Shown here: in pieces, positions 1-8,780 of the stretch
How the letters are laid out: each line of letters opens with the position of its first letter
Numbering within the stretch: position 1 is the first letter of the stretch
Assembly (NCBI GenBank): GCA_947494705.1
Contig: CANLVN010000001.1
Span: 248,001-312,000 of the forward strand
Direction: 5' to 3'
Source of the DNA: an uncultured Erythrobacter sp.
Lineage (GTDB): Bacteria; Pseudomonadota; Alphaproteobacteria; Sphingomonadales; Sphingomonadaceae
DNA: 64,000 nucleotides
Position numbers and translations under genes: made by a program
Notes under the pieces: generated by a model
The model's database searches: none
The model's input: the letters and a program-made list of their open reading frames with translations, nothing else
What the model was told of the DNA's origin: nothing

Positions 1-497
1 CCCATAACAGTCAGAAGCGGCGCATCGCGGGGCACGGCGCTGATGGGCAGGCTGACAAGTTCAGTAACGCGCAAGCCCGAGCCGTAGAGCAGTTCGAGCA
101 TCGCCAAGAGCCGCACTGCCCCCGGCCTTCCACTCGCAGCCTCCAGCTCGGCGCGCGCGAAAAGCGCGTCGACCGCCTCGTGCCCGAGCACTTTGGGTAG
201 CGGGCGACGCGTGCGCGGCTTGGGCAAGGCCCCGGACGGATCGTCTTGCCTCCAGCCTTCATCGACTGCGAATCCGAAGAACTGGCGCAAAGCCGACGCC
301 TTGCGCGCAACGGTCGATGGGGCAAGCGCCGACCACTCTCCGCTTAGTTTCGCCACGGCTGCGCGCGAGACATTGGCCAGATCGCCCAGTGCCTCCTCCG
401 CACCTGCGAGGTCGCGGGCATAGGCCGAGAGTGTGTTGGCCGCCGCCCCGCGTTCTGTCGCGAGCATGTCTAGAAATGCCTGGGTCGCGGCGGACAC
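1..497 (-). CDS. xerD: Tyrosine recombinase XerD, 5' part (cut by window edge)
   Basis: About 165 N-terminal codons of a site-specific tyrosine recombinase that, with XerC, resolves chromosome dimers at dif. The translation shows the SAM-like core-binding domain (about residues 5-85) and the start of the catalytic domain, with LLYGSGLRVTEL at 136-147, where R143 is the first catalytic arginine. The remaining catalytic residues lie outside the window. The chosen GTG overlaps the stop of the upstream gene (TAGTG), which suggests translational coupling, and it keeps the conserved N-terminal helix; the first internal ATG (near 468) would remove part of it. XerD rather than XerC is inferred from the neighbouring aroK-aroB, a common alphaproteobacterial arrangement. 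Confidence 0.88.
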   Translation of the reverse strand, partial: MSAATQAFLDMLATERGAAANTLSAYARDLAGAEEALGDLANVSRAAVAKLSGEWSALAPSTVARKASALRQFFGFAVDEGWRQDDPSGALPKPRTRRPLPKVLGHEAVDALFARAELEAASGRPGAVRLLAMLELLYGSGLRVTELVSLPISAVPRDAPLLTVM

Positions 498-2398
498 TAG
501 CCGCGCGAGACCGCCTCTGCGGCGATCATCCGGGCCTCGGCTTCCAAGCCGACTTCGGTCAGCGCAGCGGTGATGTGGTAAAGGTGGAGCGGCGTCATCT
601 GCGCCCAGCTCTCCCCCTGCATCCCGAGGCCGGCAAGCAGAGCGACAAGCGCCGGATTGCGCAGTTCAGCAGCGCGAGCGATCGTCCGCGTCCAGCGTGT
701 CTGACGGTTGAGATCGGCGCCCGACTGACTACCGAGCGAACTCACATCACCGCTCGAAATCCGGCCCAGCCCGGCTAGGCCCGCCACCAGGAACGCCGAT
801 TTGCGCGCATCGGAGCTGGCGTCGTTGCCGATGAAGTCCTCGACAAGGGCGGCATTGACCGCGCTGCCTTCGGGATCGGACAATGCAATGAGCGCCCAGC
901 CCAGCGAGCCCGGCTCAACGACGTTGCGCCAGGTGGCGGCGTCACGATCGAGCCCGGCGGTCAACATCGAGGCAATGAGATCGCCTGCTGCTTCTGCCGA
1001 TGCATCACTGGCCGGAATGCGGGCCGCGGCATAGGCGGTCAGGATGTGGCCGGCGAAGCTGTCTATCACGCCAGCCTCGGCCTCCCCGTCCCACAAACCA
1101 CGCATGGCGGCTATGCGCGTGACCGGATCGGTTGCGACATAGGCCTCGCGAAGCTGCGCCGCACGGGCAGCGGCTGCCCCGCCGCCGCTTTCTAGTGCGT
1201 AAACCTGGCTGTATAGATCGACCAAGGCGCTGGACGAAAGCACGCCGCGTTGAGCGGCAATATCCGCGCTGGGGGTGCGCTCCGCGATCGGAACGCTTGG
1301 TGTTATCGCTGCGGCGAGGCGATAATAACCTGCGTTATCACCGGCATATGCTGCATCGAGCAGCCTCGCCGGAATTTCCTGACCCACCGCATTGGCCAGA
1401 GAGAATCGCCACGGGGTGATCTCTTCCACGCCTTCCCAATCGACGCTCGTGCCGCCGCGCCCTCGTCCGGCGGCGCCTGCGTGGCGCTGGGCCAGAAGGA
1501 TATCGATTTCGGGTGCGATTTCCTCGCTTTGCGCGGCGTTAAGTTGTGATGCGGCAAGAGCGCCCTCGCCCGCATAGGCGTTGCAGATTGCCTGCAGCAT
1601 CGTCCATTGCGCATCATCTCGCGCTGAACCCTGCAAACGGACGACCGGACAGGCGCCGACAACATCGGACGTCGCGATATAGGCGGCAAGCGCCTGACTG
1701 GTCATAGCGCTGTTCCAGTTGCCGGTATCGACATCCTGCACCAGCGCGCGCGCTACCGTGAACTCGCCAAGCGCATTGAGCACGCCAGCCCGCAACGCCG
1801 CAAACTCGACCGGATCCATGCCCTCAGGCGCGGCATAGCGGCTCGCCAGAGCGCGGCGCACGAGGATATGCCCCCATCGCGAGACAAGTGGCCCCTTAGT
1901 CCCAGCCAGCACAGCGCGCACCAGAGAAGCGGGCTGCCTTGCAAGGCCGGCCGTGGGTAATCCGCCCTCGGATGGCGCGAGTATGCCCACTTGCGATAGC
2001 GCTCGGCGTGCGGCCGGTGGAATGTCGTATTGCGGCTTCAGCCCCAGCAGGTCGTCGAGTTGGTCGGTCGAGAGGTCTTCCAACTCCTCAAGCGTGGGTA
2101 GGCGTGACAATTCATCCCGCGAAACCTGCGGCACGCTGGGAATATTCTCCGGCGCAGCGGATGGCTGTCCCTGTGCTGGCGCGGAAGATGGCGCGAGCGG
2201 CGCAGTCGAAGGTGCAGGCGCGGCAGTCGGCGCGGGTGTCGGCCCGGGGGCAGGAGTGGGCGTAGGGGCAGGATCGTCGAAGCCGGGTGGAAGCAGCGAT
2301 TCGGGCGCATCTTGCGCTGTGCCCGGCACGCTCATGGCAACGCCAGCCAGCGCCCCTGCCATCGCGCAGGCCGCGACCCCCAGCTTGCAGCCTGTCAT
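497..2398 (-). CDS. Secreted proline-rich alpha-helical protein, unknown function
   Basis: A 633-residue protein that I do not recognise as a named family. It starts with a signal-peptide-like stretch (residues 1-28, possible cleavage after PGTAQ), followed by a low-complexity Pro/Ala/Thr linker (about 40-85). The rest is Ala/Leu-rich and helical and looks like a repeat solenoid, so a periplasmic TPR-like scaffold is possible. It overlaps the small membrane protein upstream by 4 bases (ATGA) and xerD downstream by 1 base, so the three genes look like one transcription unit. Codon use and GC match the neighbours. No catalytic motif is visible. Confidence 0.8.
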   Translation of the reverse strand: MTGCKLGVAACAMAGALAGVAMSVPGTAQDAPESLLPPGFDDPAPTPTPAPGPTPAPTAAPAPSTAPLAPSSAPAQGQPSAAPENIPSVPQVSRDELSRLPTLEELEDLSTDQLDDLLGLKPQYDIPPAARRALSQVGILAPSEGGLPTAGLARQPASLVRAVLAGTKGPLVSRWGHILVRRALASRYAAPEGMDPVEFAALRAGVLNALGEFTVARALVQDVDTGNWNSAMTSQALAAYIATSDVVGACPVVRLQGSARDDAQWTMLQAICNAYAGEGALAASQLNAAQSEEIAPEIDILLAQRHAGAAGRGRGGTSVDWEGVEEITPWRFSLANAVGQEIPARLLDAAYAGDNAGYYRLAAAITPSVPIAERTPSADIAAQRGVLSSSALVDLYSQVYALESGGGAAAARAAQLREAYVATDPVTRIAAMRGLWDGEAEAGVIDSFAGHILTAYAAARIPASDASAEAAGDLIASMLTAGLDRDAATWRNVVEPGSLGWALIALSDPEGSAVNAALVEDFIGNDASSDARKSAFLVAGLAGLGRISSGDVSSLGSQSGADLNRQTRWTRTIARAAELRNPALVALLAGLGMQGESWAQMTPLHLYHITAALTEVGLEAEARMIAAEAVSRG

Positions 2399-2589
2399 TC
2401 ACCCTCTCCCGGTAACGCGATCTCCTGCACGATAGGCCGGATCGGTTCTTCCCCGCCATCGAAGTAAGCCACGGCCAGCACTGCAATCAGCGCTCCGACC
2501 GCATAAAACGGCGCCCGCCGACGCAGTCCTGAGCGCCGAGGTTCGCGTGTTCCGGTTTGTGCAAGGACCCTGCCAGCATTGTTTGCCAT
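2395..2589 (-). CDS. Small single-pass membrane protein
   Basis: A 64-residue protein with a basic N-terminus (RREPR-like stretch, residues 14-25), one predicted membrane helix (about 28-43, FYAVGALIAVLAVAY) and a short acidic tail facing the periplasm. Its stop overlaps the start of the secreted 633-residue protein by ATGA, which supports it as a real, coupled gene. It starts only 38 bp from the divergent aroK start, so the two promoters must overlap or lie inside coding sequence. Function unknown; a companion of the downstream secreted protein is a reasonable guess. Confidence 0.65.
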   Translation of the reverse strand: MANNAGRVLAQTGTREPRRSGLRRRAPFYAVGALIAVLAVAYFDGGEEPIRPIVQEIALPGEGE

Positions 2590-2627
2590 ATTGCGCGCGC
2601 TCTACCCCAAGTCTAGGTCCCCCTGCA

Positions 2628-3194
2628 ATGACCGGTGACACCAAACTCAATGATGGCGATATCGCGCGCGTCGCACAGGCGCTGACACATCCCGTTGTGC
2701 TGGTCGGGCTGATGGGAGTTGGCAAGTCCACCGTGGGTAAGCGGCTTGCGACAATGCTGGAGCGTGATTTCGTCGATGCCGACGACGCTATCGAGAGAGC
2801 GGCCCAGCGCACTATCCCCGAGATTTTCGCAGATTTCGGAGAGGCCTATTTCCGCGATGGAGAGCGACGCGTCATCGCCCGACTCATCGAGGAAGGGCGA
2901 GGCGTCATCGCCACTGGCGGCGGCGCGTTCGTCGATCCGGAGACCCGCGCGCTGATCCTCGACAAGGCGGTGGCGGTCTGGATCGATGCCGATATCGATA
3001 CGCTGGTTGAGCGCACCTCTCGACGCAACACTCGCCCTCTGCTGAAGGATGGCGATCCCAAAGCGATCCTGACCGACCTGTACGAGAAGCGCGAGCCTTT
3101 CTATCGGCAAGCTCAGCTGCGTGTGCTGAGCAAGAACGGCCCTCACGCAGAAACCGCAAAGGCAATCATCGAGGCAATAGAAACATGGCTGTGA
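2628..3194 (+). CDS. aroK: Shikimate kinase
   Basis: A 188-residue cytoplasmic kinase that phosphorylates shikimate at the 3-OH using ATP, the fifth step of chorismate synthesis. The Walker A motif GLMGVGKST is near residues 27-35, the substrate-binding DADD follows the P-loop, and GGGAF (about 102-106) is the second shikimate-binding signature. The frame is open further upstream to 2547, but that would overlap the divergent gene. The ATG at 2628 gives the usual family length and is preferred. It overlaps aroB by 10 bp, so the pair is co-transcribed. Confidence 0.95.
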   Translation: MTGDTKLNDGDIARVAQALTHPVVLVGLMGVGKSTVGKRLATMLERDFVDADDAIERAAQRTIPEIFADFGEAYFRDGERRVIARLIEEGRGVIATGGGAFVDPETRALILDKAVAVWIDADIDTLVERTSRRNTRPLLKDGDPKAILTDLYEKREPFYRQAQLRVLSKNGPHAETAKAIIEAIETWL

Positions 3195-4303
3195 TCGAAG
3201 TGGCGCTGGACGGGCGCAGCTATGATGTGACGATCGAGAGCGGTTTGATGGAGCGGCTCGATACAGTGGCGGCCAAATACCTGCCGCGCAAAATCGAAGG
3301 GCCTCGCAAGGTCCCCTTTGTCGCCGATGCCACGACGCAAAAACTGTATTCCAGCGCTGTAGCCGACGCGCTCAGGCCCGGTGGATACGAGACCGAATGG
3401 TTCGTCGTCGAACCGGGCGAAGGCGCGAAAAGCTGGGCAGTGCTGGAGCGTTTGTGCGACTGGCTGCTGGGTCTTGGCATCACCCGCACCGATAACGTCT
3501 TTGCGCTGGGCGGCGGAGTGGTGGGCGATCTCACCGGATTTGCCTGCTCGATCCTGAAGCGCGGCTGCGGTTTCGTGCAGATACCGACGACCTTGCTGGC
3601 GCAAGTCGATTCTTCGGTTGGCGGAAAAACCGCGATCAACACCGCAGCGGGCAAGAACCTGATCGGAGCCTTCCACCAACCCGCCGCCGTGCTGATCGAC
3701 CCGATGGTGCTCGATACCCTGCCCGACCGCGAGATGCGCGCTGGCTATGCTGAGGTGCTGAAATACGGGCTGCTGGGGGATGCGGCGTTCTTCAAATGGC
3801 TCGAGGCCAACGGGAATGCGGTTCTAAGGCGCGAGCCCAGCGCGCTGATCCACGCGATTGCCACGAGCATCGAAGCCAAGGCCCGCATCGTGGCCGAAGA
3901 TGAACGCGAAACGTCGGGCGTTCGCGCCCTGCTCAATCTCGGCCACACATTCGGGCACGCGCTGGAAGCCGAAACCGGCTTTTCCGACCGACTCTTGCAC
4001 GGCGAGGCGGTCGCGCTCGGCATGGTGCTCGCGGCGCGCTATTCGGCGCGACGTGGCGAGTTGAGCATCGAAGATGCCGCTCGCGCTGCTGAAGTTATCG
4101 CTGCCTCTGGCCTGCCTTCAGACATCGCTGCTTTGAATATGGATACGAATGGCGAACGGCTGGTCGACCACATGCGTCACGACAAGAAGATGGAGAGCGC
4201 CGGCACGCTGCCGTTCCTGCTGTTGAGGGGCATCGGCGAAGCGTACATGGCACGCGATGTTGCACTTGATGATGTTGCACAGTTTCTCGACGGAGAACTT
4301 TGA
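3185..4303 (+). CDS. aroB: 3-dehydroquinate synthase
   Basis: A 372-residue NAD- and metal-dependent enzyme that converts DAHP to 3-dehydroquinate, the second step of the shikimate pathway. Visible signatures are the NAD-binding GGGVVGDLTGF, the QIPTTLLAQVDSSVGGKT block with the catalytic lysine region, and the metal-binding histidines in NLGHTFGHALE and LLHGEAVALG. Length is normal for the family. The start overlaps the end of aroK and the stop overlaps the next ATG (TGATG), so aroK, aroB and the following transporter are probably one operon. Confidence 0.96.
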   Translation: MAVIEVALDGRSYDVTIESGLMERLDTVAAKYLPRKIEGPRKVPFVADATTQKLYSSAVADALRPGGYETEWFVVEPGEGAKSWAVLERLCDWLLGLGITRTDNVFALGGGVVGDLTGFACSILKRGCGFVQIPTTLLAQVDSSVGGKTAINTAAGKNLIGAFHQPAAVLIDPMVLDTLPDREMRAGYAEVLKYGLLGDAAFFKWLEANGNAVLRREPSALIHAIATSIEAKARIVAEDERETSGVRALLNLGHTFGHALEAETGFSDRLLHGEAVALGMVLAARYSARRGELSIEDAARAAEVIAASGLPSDIAALNMDTNGERLVDHMRHDKKMESAGTLPFLLLRGIGEAYMARDVALDDVAQFLDGEL

Positions 4304-5706
4304 TGGCCACTGTCGCAAACACTGCGCAACCAGACCGTAACGACACAAGCTTCCTCGGCCACCCCAAGGGCCTGGCCTATCTCGCCTTTACTGAAGCGTG
4401 GGAGCGTTTCAGTTTTTACGGGATGCAGGCGCTGCTTGTCCTCTACATGGTCAATTCGCTGCTTCTCCCCGGTCAGGTCGAACAGGTCGCCGGGATCGAA
4501 CAGCTGCGTGCACTCTATGGCGGACTGGAGGGTCAGGCCTTCGCCAGCGCGATCTTCGGCACCTACGCCGCAAGCGTCTATCTGACGCCGATACTCGGAG
4601 GCTTGCTCGCCGACCGCGTTCTCGGCAAGCGCCGCACCGTCTTGCTAGGCGCGCTGACGATGGCTGCAGGACATTTCCTGATGGCTTTCAACCTGACGTT
4701 CCTGTTGGCCCTGCTGCTCCTGATCCTCGGGTCGGGCATGTTCAAGGGCAACATTTCGAGCCAAGTCGGCAACCTTTACGATGCAACCGACCTTCGCCGC
4801 GCCGATGCATTCCAGATATTCTATCTGGGGATCAATGCCGGGGTGATTGCAAGCCCTCTGGTGGTGGGAACCCTGGGCGAAACAATGGGCTGGCACTGGG
4901 GGTTCGGCGCAGCCGGGGTCGGCATGGTGATCGGGTGCATAATCTATCTCGCCGGCCAGAAGTACCTGCCGCGAGAGCATTTCGACACAGCCGACAGGGC
5001 AACCGCAGTCTCGGGGGAGGATGTGGCTGTACCCGCGAAATTGCCGATGAGCCGGGCCGACTGGCTGGCGACCGTTGCGCTGATACTGCTTATACCGGTT
5101 CTTGCACTCGCGATTGTGCCGAACAATCAGATCTTCAACGCCTACCTCGTATGGGGCGATCAGCAATTCGCGCTTTACTGGGGCGATGAAAAGCTGCCGA
5201 CGACATGGCTCATCACACTCGATGCGGTCGTTTCGGTCAGTTTTCTGGCGATTGTCGCGGCATTCTACCGCTGGTGGAAAACGCGCTGGAACGAGCCGGA
5301 CGAGTTATCGAAAATCATCATTGGCTCGGTATTCACGATCCTGGGGATGGGATGCCTGTACCTGGCCGCAATCACGACGCCTCAAGGTGAAAAGATCGGT
5401 CTTTTCTGGCCTGTGATGTTTCACGTCCTCAATTCGATAGGCTTCGCGCACATACTTCCGGTAAGCCTAGCGCTGTTCGCACGGCTCGCCCCGCAGCAAA
5501 TCGCTGGCACCGTTATCGGCCTCTATTTCCTCGCCTTTTTCTTTGGCAATTCGATCGTCGGATGGGTCGGCGGATGGTTCGAAACGATGGACACGGCCAA
5601 ATTCTGGCTAATGCACATGGGATTTGCGGCTGCGGCAGGCGCAGTCTTCGTCCTGTTCAAATTGCTTCTGGCAAAGCGATTGATGGCTTCAGAAGCGGAC
5701 GTTTGA
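4303..5706 (+). CDS. POT/PTR2-family proton-dependent peptide transporter
   Basis: A 467-residue inner-membrane symporter of the proton-dependent oligopeptide transporter family. The N-terminal signature FTEAWERFSFYGMQALLVLYM carries the ExxERFxYY-type motif that binds protons in this family. The GTYAASVYLTPILGGLLADRVLGKRR stretch is the PTR2 signature, and about 12-14 hydrophobic helices follow. The ATG at 4303 overlaps the aroB stop; a TTG one codon upstream is also possible but less likely. The likely substrates are di- and tripeptides; substrate choice cannot be read from the sequence. Confidence 0.92.
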   Translation: MATVANTAQPDRNDTSFLGHPKGLAYLAFTEAWERFSFYGMQALLVLYMVNSLLLPGQVEQVAGIEQLRALYGGLEGQAFASAIFGTYAASVYLTPILGGLLADRVLGKRRTVLLGALTMAAGHFLMAFNLTFLLALLLLILGSGMFKGNISSQVGNLYDATDLRRADAFQIFYLGINAGVIASPLVVGTLGETMGWHWGFGAAGVGMVIGCIIYLAGQKYLPREHFDTADRATAVSGEDVAVPAKLPMSRADWLATVALILLIPVLALAIVPNNQIFNAYLVWGDQQFALYWGDEKLPTTWLITLDAVVSVSFLAIVAAFYRWWKTRWNEPDELSKIIIGSVFTILGMGCLYLAAITTPQGEKIGLFWPVMFHVLNSIGFAHILPVSLALFARLAPQQIAGTVIGLYFLAFFFGNSIVGWVGGWFETMDTAKFWLMHMGFAAAAGAVFVLFKLLLAKRLMASEADV

Positions 5707-5733
5707 GGTCAGAACCCGTATCCGGCGTACCGA

Positions 5734-6012
5734 TCAAATTGCCTCACGATCTGGTAATTTGGCTACATTGTCGCTGTTCAAAGTCGGCCCGCCCTCGGAC
5801 GCCAATTCTTCCGCGATCATCGCGTCGTGCTCGGCGAAAAGTTGCTCTATTTCTGCTCGGCGTTCGAGCAGCATGTGCGCAATGCCAGGGGCGAGGCTTT
5901 CGCCCTCGCCGATCTGGCCGAGCATCGCTGCAAGGTCGCTTTCCGTTGCCGCCCGGGCGGATTTGAAGAAGTGCCCCTTGCGGTCGAAGTAGCCGGTGCC
6001 TTTCTTTGCCAT
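5734..6012 (-). CDS. Small conserved hypothetical protein
   Basis: A 92-residue soluble, charged protein starting MAKKGTGYFDRKGHFFKSA. The N-terminal GYFDRKGHFFKS element followed by acidic helices suggests a small helical protein. I know of no assigned function. It converges on the POT transporter with only 27 bp between the stops. Codon use is like the neighbours and no overlapping frame is a better candidate, so it is probably real. Confidence 0.6.
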   Translation of the reverse strand: MAKKGTGYFDRKGHFFKSARAATESDLAAMLGQIGEGESLAPGIAHMLLERRAEIEQLFAEHDAMIAEELASEGGPTLNSDNVAKLPDREAI

Positions 6013-6220
6013 GTCTAAATTCCCTCAGTTCGAACGCCAGTTCCCATCAGGCGCGAACGAGGAGATAGTCTCTAAAAATCCGGCTTCACACCAGCTTATT
6101 TAGGGCATGGAGCTGATAACCCCATCGAATTGCCGGTTTTTTACAAATCCGACGATGGTTTGCATCGTGATGAAGTCACTAAAATTCTCGCCTCGATGCA
6201 ATTGTTTCGTGCAGGTCCGA

Positions 6221-8281
6221 TCACTCCAGTTCCAGAATCACCGCATCCACCGCGAGGCTTTCACCCTCTTCGGCGTTGACCTTGGAAATCTTGCCTTCCT
6301 TTTCGGCGCGCAGGATGTTCTCCATCTTCATGGCTTCGACGGTCGCAAGCGGTTGCCCCGGCTGCACCTCGTCGCCTTCGCCGACATGCAGTTTGACCAG
6401 CATTCCGGGCATCGGACAGATCAGCATCTTGGAAAGATCGGGCGGCTCCTTCTCGATCATCAGGCTCTCGTGATCTGAGAGACGCAGCGGCAGGACCAAA
6501 GCGCGGGTTGTCGCGCCGCGCGTGGTAATTTCAAAGCGCGGGCCATCGCGATGGACGATCAGGCCGTATTTCTCGCCATCTTCGTCAGTCGCGGTAGCTT
6601 GGACCATGCCCGGCATCCAATCGCAATTTCCCTCGATCCGATGCCCGTCGACGATCGCATGACCATCGCCCAGAGTTACTTCGTGACGGGTGGTGCCGAT
6701 CTTCACCAGCCATTCGTCGGTAACGCGTTTCACCGCTCCGCGACCGTCATCCCCGTCCAGTTGGCCGGAAATACGGCGGGCCCGGCTTTGCCAGGTGAAC
6801 TCGTTGCCTGCGCAGATCGCGGCCAGCATGCGCTGGAGCTCCTCGCCCACCGGCGCGCCCTCGAACCCCTCAGGGTATTCTTCAGCAATGAAGCCGGTGG
6901 TGAGCTCGCCCGAGCGGAACCGCTCGTGCTGCATGATCGCGCTGAGGAAATCGACATTGTGGCCCAGCCCCTCGATGCGGAAGCTGTCGAGCGCCTCGAT
7001 CTGCAAATCGGCTGCTTCGTCGCGCGTCGGGGCCCATGTGATGAGCTTGGCGATCATTGGGTCGTAGAACATAGAGACTTCGCCGCCCTCGAAGACGCCA
7101 TCGTCGACTCGCACGCTCCCAACACCGTGTTCGACCCCGCGCCGAGCCTTGCCCTGCACTTCGCCATCATCGGTCCAGCCGGGGACCGGGGGCGAGTAAT
7201 GGACCAGACGCCCGGTCGATGGGAGGAAGCCGCGATAGGGATCTTCGGCATAGACACGATTTTCGATCGACCAGCCGTCGATGCCAATATCGTCCTGCGA
7301 CATATCCAGCTTTTCGCCGGCGGCGACCCGGATCATCTGCTCGACAAGATCGATGCCGGTGATCGCTTCAGTCACGGGGTGTTCGACCTGAAGCCGGGTG
7401 TTCATTTCAAGGAAGTAGAAGCTCTCGCCAGTCTTGTCCGCGCCGCTGACGATCAGCTCTACGGTCCCAGCCGAATGGTAATCGACCGCACGAGCCAGAG
7501 CGACACATTGCTCGCCCATGGCCTTGCGCATCTTGTCGGTCACGAAGGGCGAAGGTGCTTCCTCGACCACCTTCTGATGCCGCCTCTGGATCGAGCACTC
7601 GCGCTCGTTGAGGTAGAGGATGTTGCCATGCTTGTCGCCGAGGATCTGGATCTCGATATGGCGCGGGTTCTCGATGAACTTCTCGATGAACACGCGGTCG
7701 TCGCCAAAGCTGTTCAGCCCTTCGCGCTTCGTCGCCTCGAAGCCTTCGCGCACGTCCTTTTCGGACCAAGCGAGACGCATCCCCTTGCCCCCGCCCCCGG
7801 CGCTGGCCTTCATCATCACCGGATATCCGATGTCTTCGCTGATCTCGACGGCATGATCGGTATCGCGAATTTCGCCAACGAAGCCGGGGACGACGTTGAC
7901 GCCCGCCTCACGTGCGAGCTTCTTGGATTCGATCTTGTCGCCCATTGCCGCCATCGCCCCCGCAGGCGGTCCGATAAAGGCAATGTCCTCTGCTTCGAGC
8001 GCTTCGACGAAGCTCGCACGCTCGGAAAGGAACCCGTAGCCGGGATGGACCGCGTCGGCGCCGGTCTGCTTGCACGCGGCGATGATCTTCTCAGGAAGCA
8101 GATAACTTTCGGCGGCAGGAGAAGGGCCGATATGAATTGCCTCATCCGCCATTTTCACGAAAGGAGCGTGACGGTCGGCGTCAGAATAGATCGCAACCGT
8201 CGCGATACCCATTTTCTTCGCTGTCTGGATAACGCGGCAAGCAATCTCACCGCGGTTGGCAATCAGGATCTTTGAAAACAT
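6221..8281 (-). CDS. pccA: Propionyl/acetyl-CoA carboxylase alpha subunit (biotin carboxylase + BCCP)
   Basis: A 686-residue biotin-dependent carboxylase subunit. An N-terminal biotin carboxylase (MFSKILIANRGEIACRVI, the ATP-grasp loop KASAGGGGKGMR, and EMNTRLQVEHPVTE) is followed by a linker/BT region and a C-terminal biotinyl domain with EAMKMEN; biotin is expected on K652. It makes the carboxybiotin that PccB transfers to propionyl-CoA, giving methylmalonyl-CoA. The ATG at 8281 has a GGAGAG ribosome site, whereas the frame upstream to 8350 lacks family similarity. The beta subunit lies 9 kb away (17590-19122), with mutase and epimerase between them, which favours propionyl-CoA over other acyl-CoAs. 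Confidence 0.94.
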   Translation of the reverse strand: MFSKILIANRGEIACRVIQTAKKMGIATVAIYSDADRHAPFVKMADEAIHIGPSPAAESYLLPEKIIAACKQTGADAVHPGYGFLSERASFVEALEAEDIAFIGPPAGAMAAMGDKIESKKLAREAGVNVVPGFVGEIRDTDHAVEISEDIGYPVMMKASAGGGGKGMRLAWSEKDVREGFEATKREGLNSFGDDRVFIEKFIENPRHIEIQILGDKHGNILYLNERECSIQRRHQKVVEEAPSPFVTDKMRKAMGEQCVALARAVDYHSAGTVELIVSGADKTGESFYFLEMNTRLQVEHPVTEAITGIDLVEQMIRVAAGEKLDMSQDDIGIDGWSIENRVYAEDPYRGFLPSTGRLVHYSPPVPGWTDDGEVQGKARRGVEHGVGSVRVDDGVFEGGEVSMFYDPMIAKLITWAPTRDEAADLQIEALDSFRIEGLGHNVDFLSAIMQHERFRSGELTTGFIAEEYPEGFEGAPVGEELQRMLAAICAGNEFTWQSRARRISGQLDGDDGRGAVKRVTDEWLVKIGTTRHEVTLGDGHAIVDGHRIEGNCDWMPGMVQATATDEDGEKYGLIVHRDGPRFEITTRGATTRALVLPLRLSDHESLMIEKEPPDLSKMLICPMPGMLVKLHVGEGDEVQPGQPLATVEAMKMENILRAEKEGKISKVNAEEGESLAVDAVILELE

Positions 8282-8357
8282 CGGCTCTCCAGGACACGCG
8301 GTCTGATTGAATTGTGATGCGCCTATGCCGCGCAGGAAGCAGGCTTGCAACCTGACC

Positions 8358-8780
8358 TTAGGGTTGGGTCAACGCCTCCAGCTGTTCGGTGCGCGCTTCT
8401 GTCAAAGCAGTTTTGCACGTCAGGACCAGCAAAGGCTCCATGCTGCCGCCGCGTGCATAGTACCCCTCATTGCGGCAATGCGCGTCGCGAAACGCCAGCC
8501 ATGCACGCTGCGCTTCGAGCAGGGTCTCGAAATTTCCCGGTCGGTCGTCGCTCAAAGGAAAGGCTCCCGCTGCGCGCTGTTCGTCGCGCTCCTTCAGTAC
8601 GGCGGAGGTTTTCGCCCATTGCGTGTTGAGCGCCCGATCGGCGCGCTCAAACTCCTGCCCGGCGCAGTAATTCATTTCCTGCTGGGCCATGGGGTTCTCG
8701 CAATTCCAATTCGGCTCCGTGTCATCGCCGTGGTGGCCGGGATGGAGCGCCATCAGAATCATCGGTATAACAGCAAGCAT
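8358..8780 (-). CDS. LprI-type (DUF1311) secreted cysteine protein
   Basis: A 140-residue exported protein with a short signal peptide (about 1-14). It has the pattern of the lysozyme-inhibitor LprI/DUF1311 domain: conserved cysteines, the QQEMNYC element, ADRALNTQW, and a WLAFRDAHC motif with paired cysteines toward the end. Members of this family are periplasmic or surface proteins; some inhibit lysozyme, but that role is only inferred here. The start overlaps the stop of the DUF3445 gene (TGATG), so the two are co-translated. Confidence 0.8.
   Translation of the reverse strand: MLAVIPMILMALHPGHHGDDTEPNWNCENPMAQQEMNYCAGQEFERADRALNTQWAKTSAVLKERDEQRAAGAFPLSDDRPGNFETLLEAQRAWLAFRDAHCRNEGYYARGGSMEPLLVLTCKTALTEARTEQLEALTQP

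Noticed and set aside
6065-6230. Protein-like open frame without ATG on the plus strand in an AT-richer gap
   Set aside because: It reads about 50 codons without a start and then runs into the antisense strand of pccA; no support for a gene. It may be a decayed remnant.
6551-8275. Long open frame (about 574 codons) on the plus strand opposite pccA
   Set aside because: It is the antisense shadow of a strongly conserved biotin carboxylase; composition follows the GC pattern of the other strand and no domain is visible.
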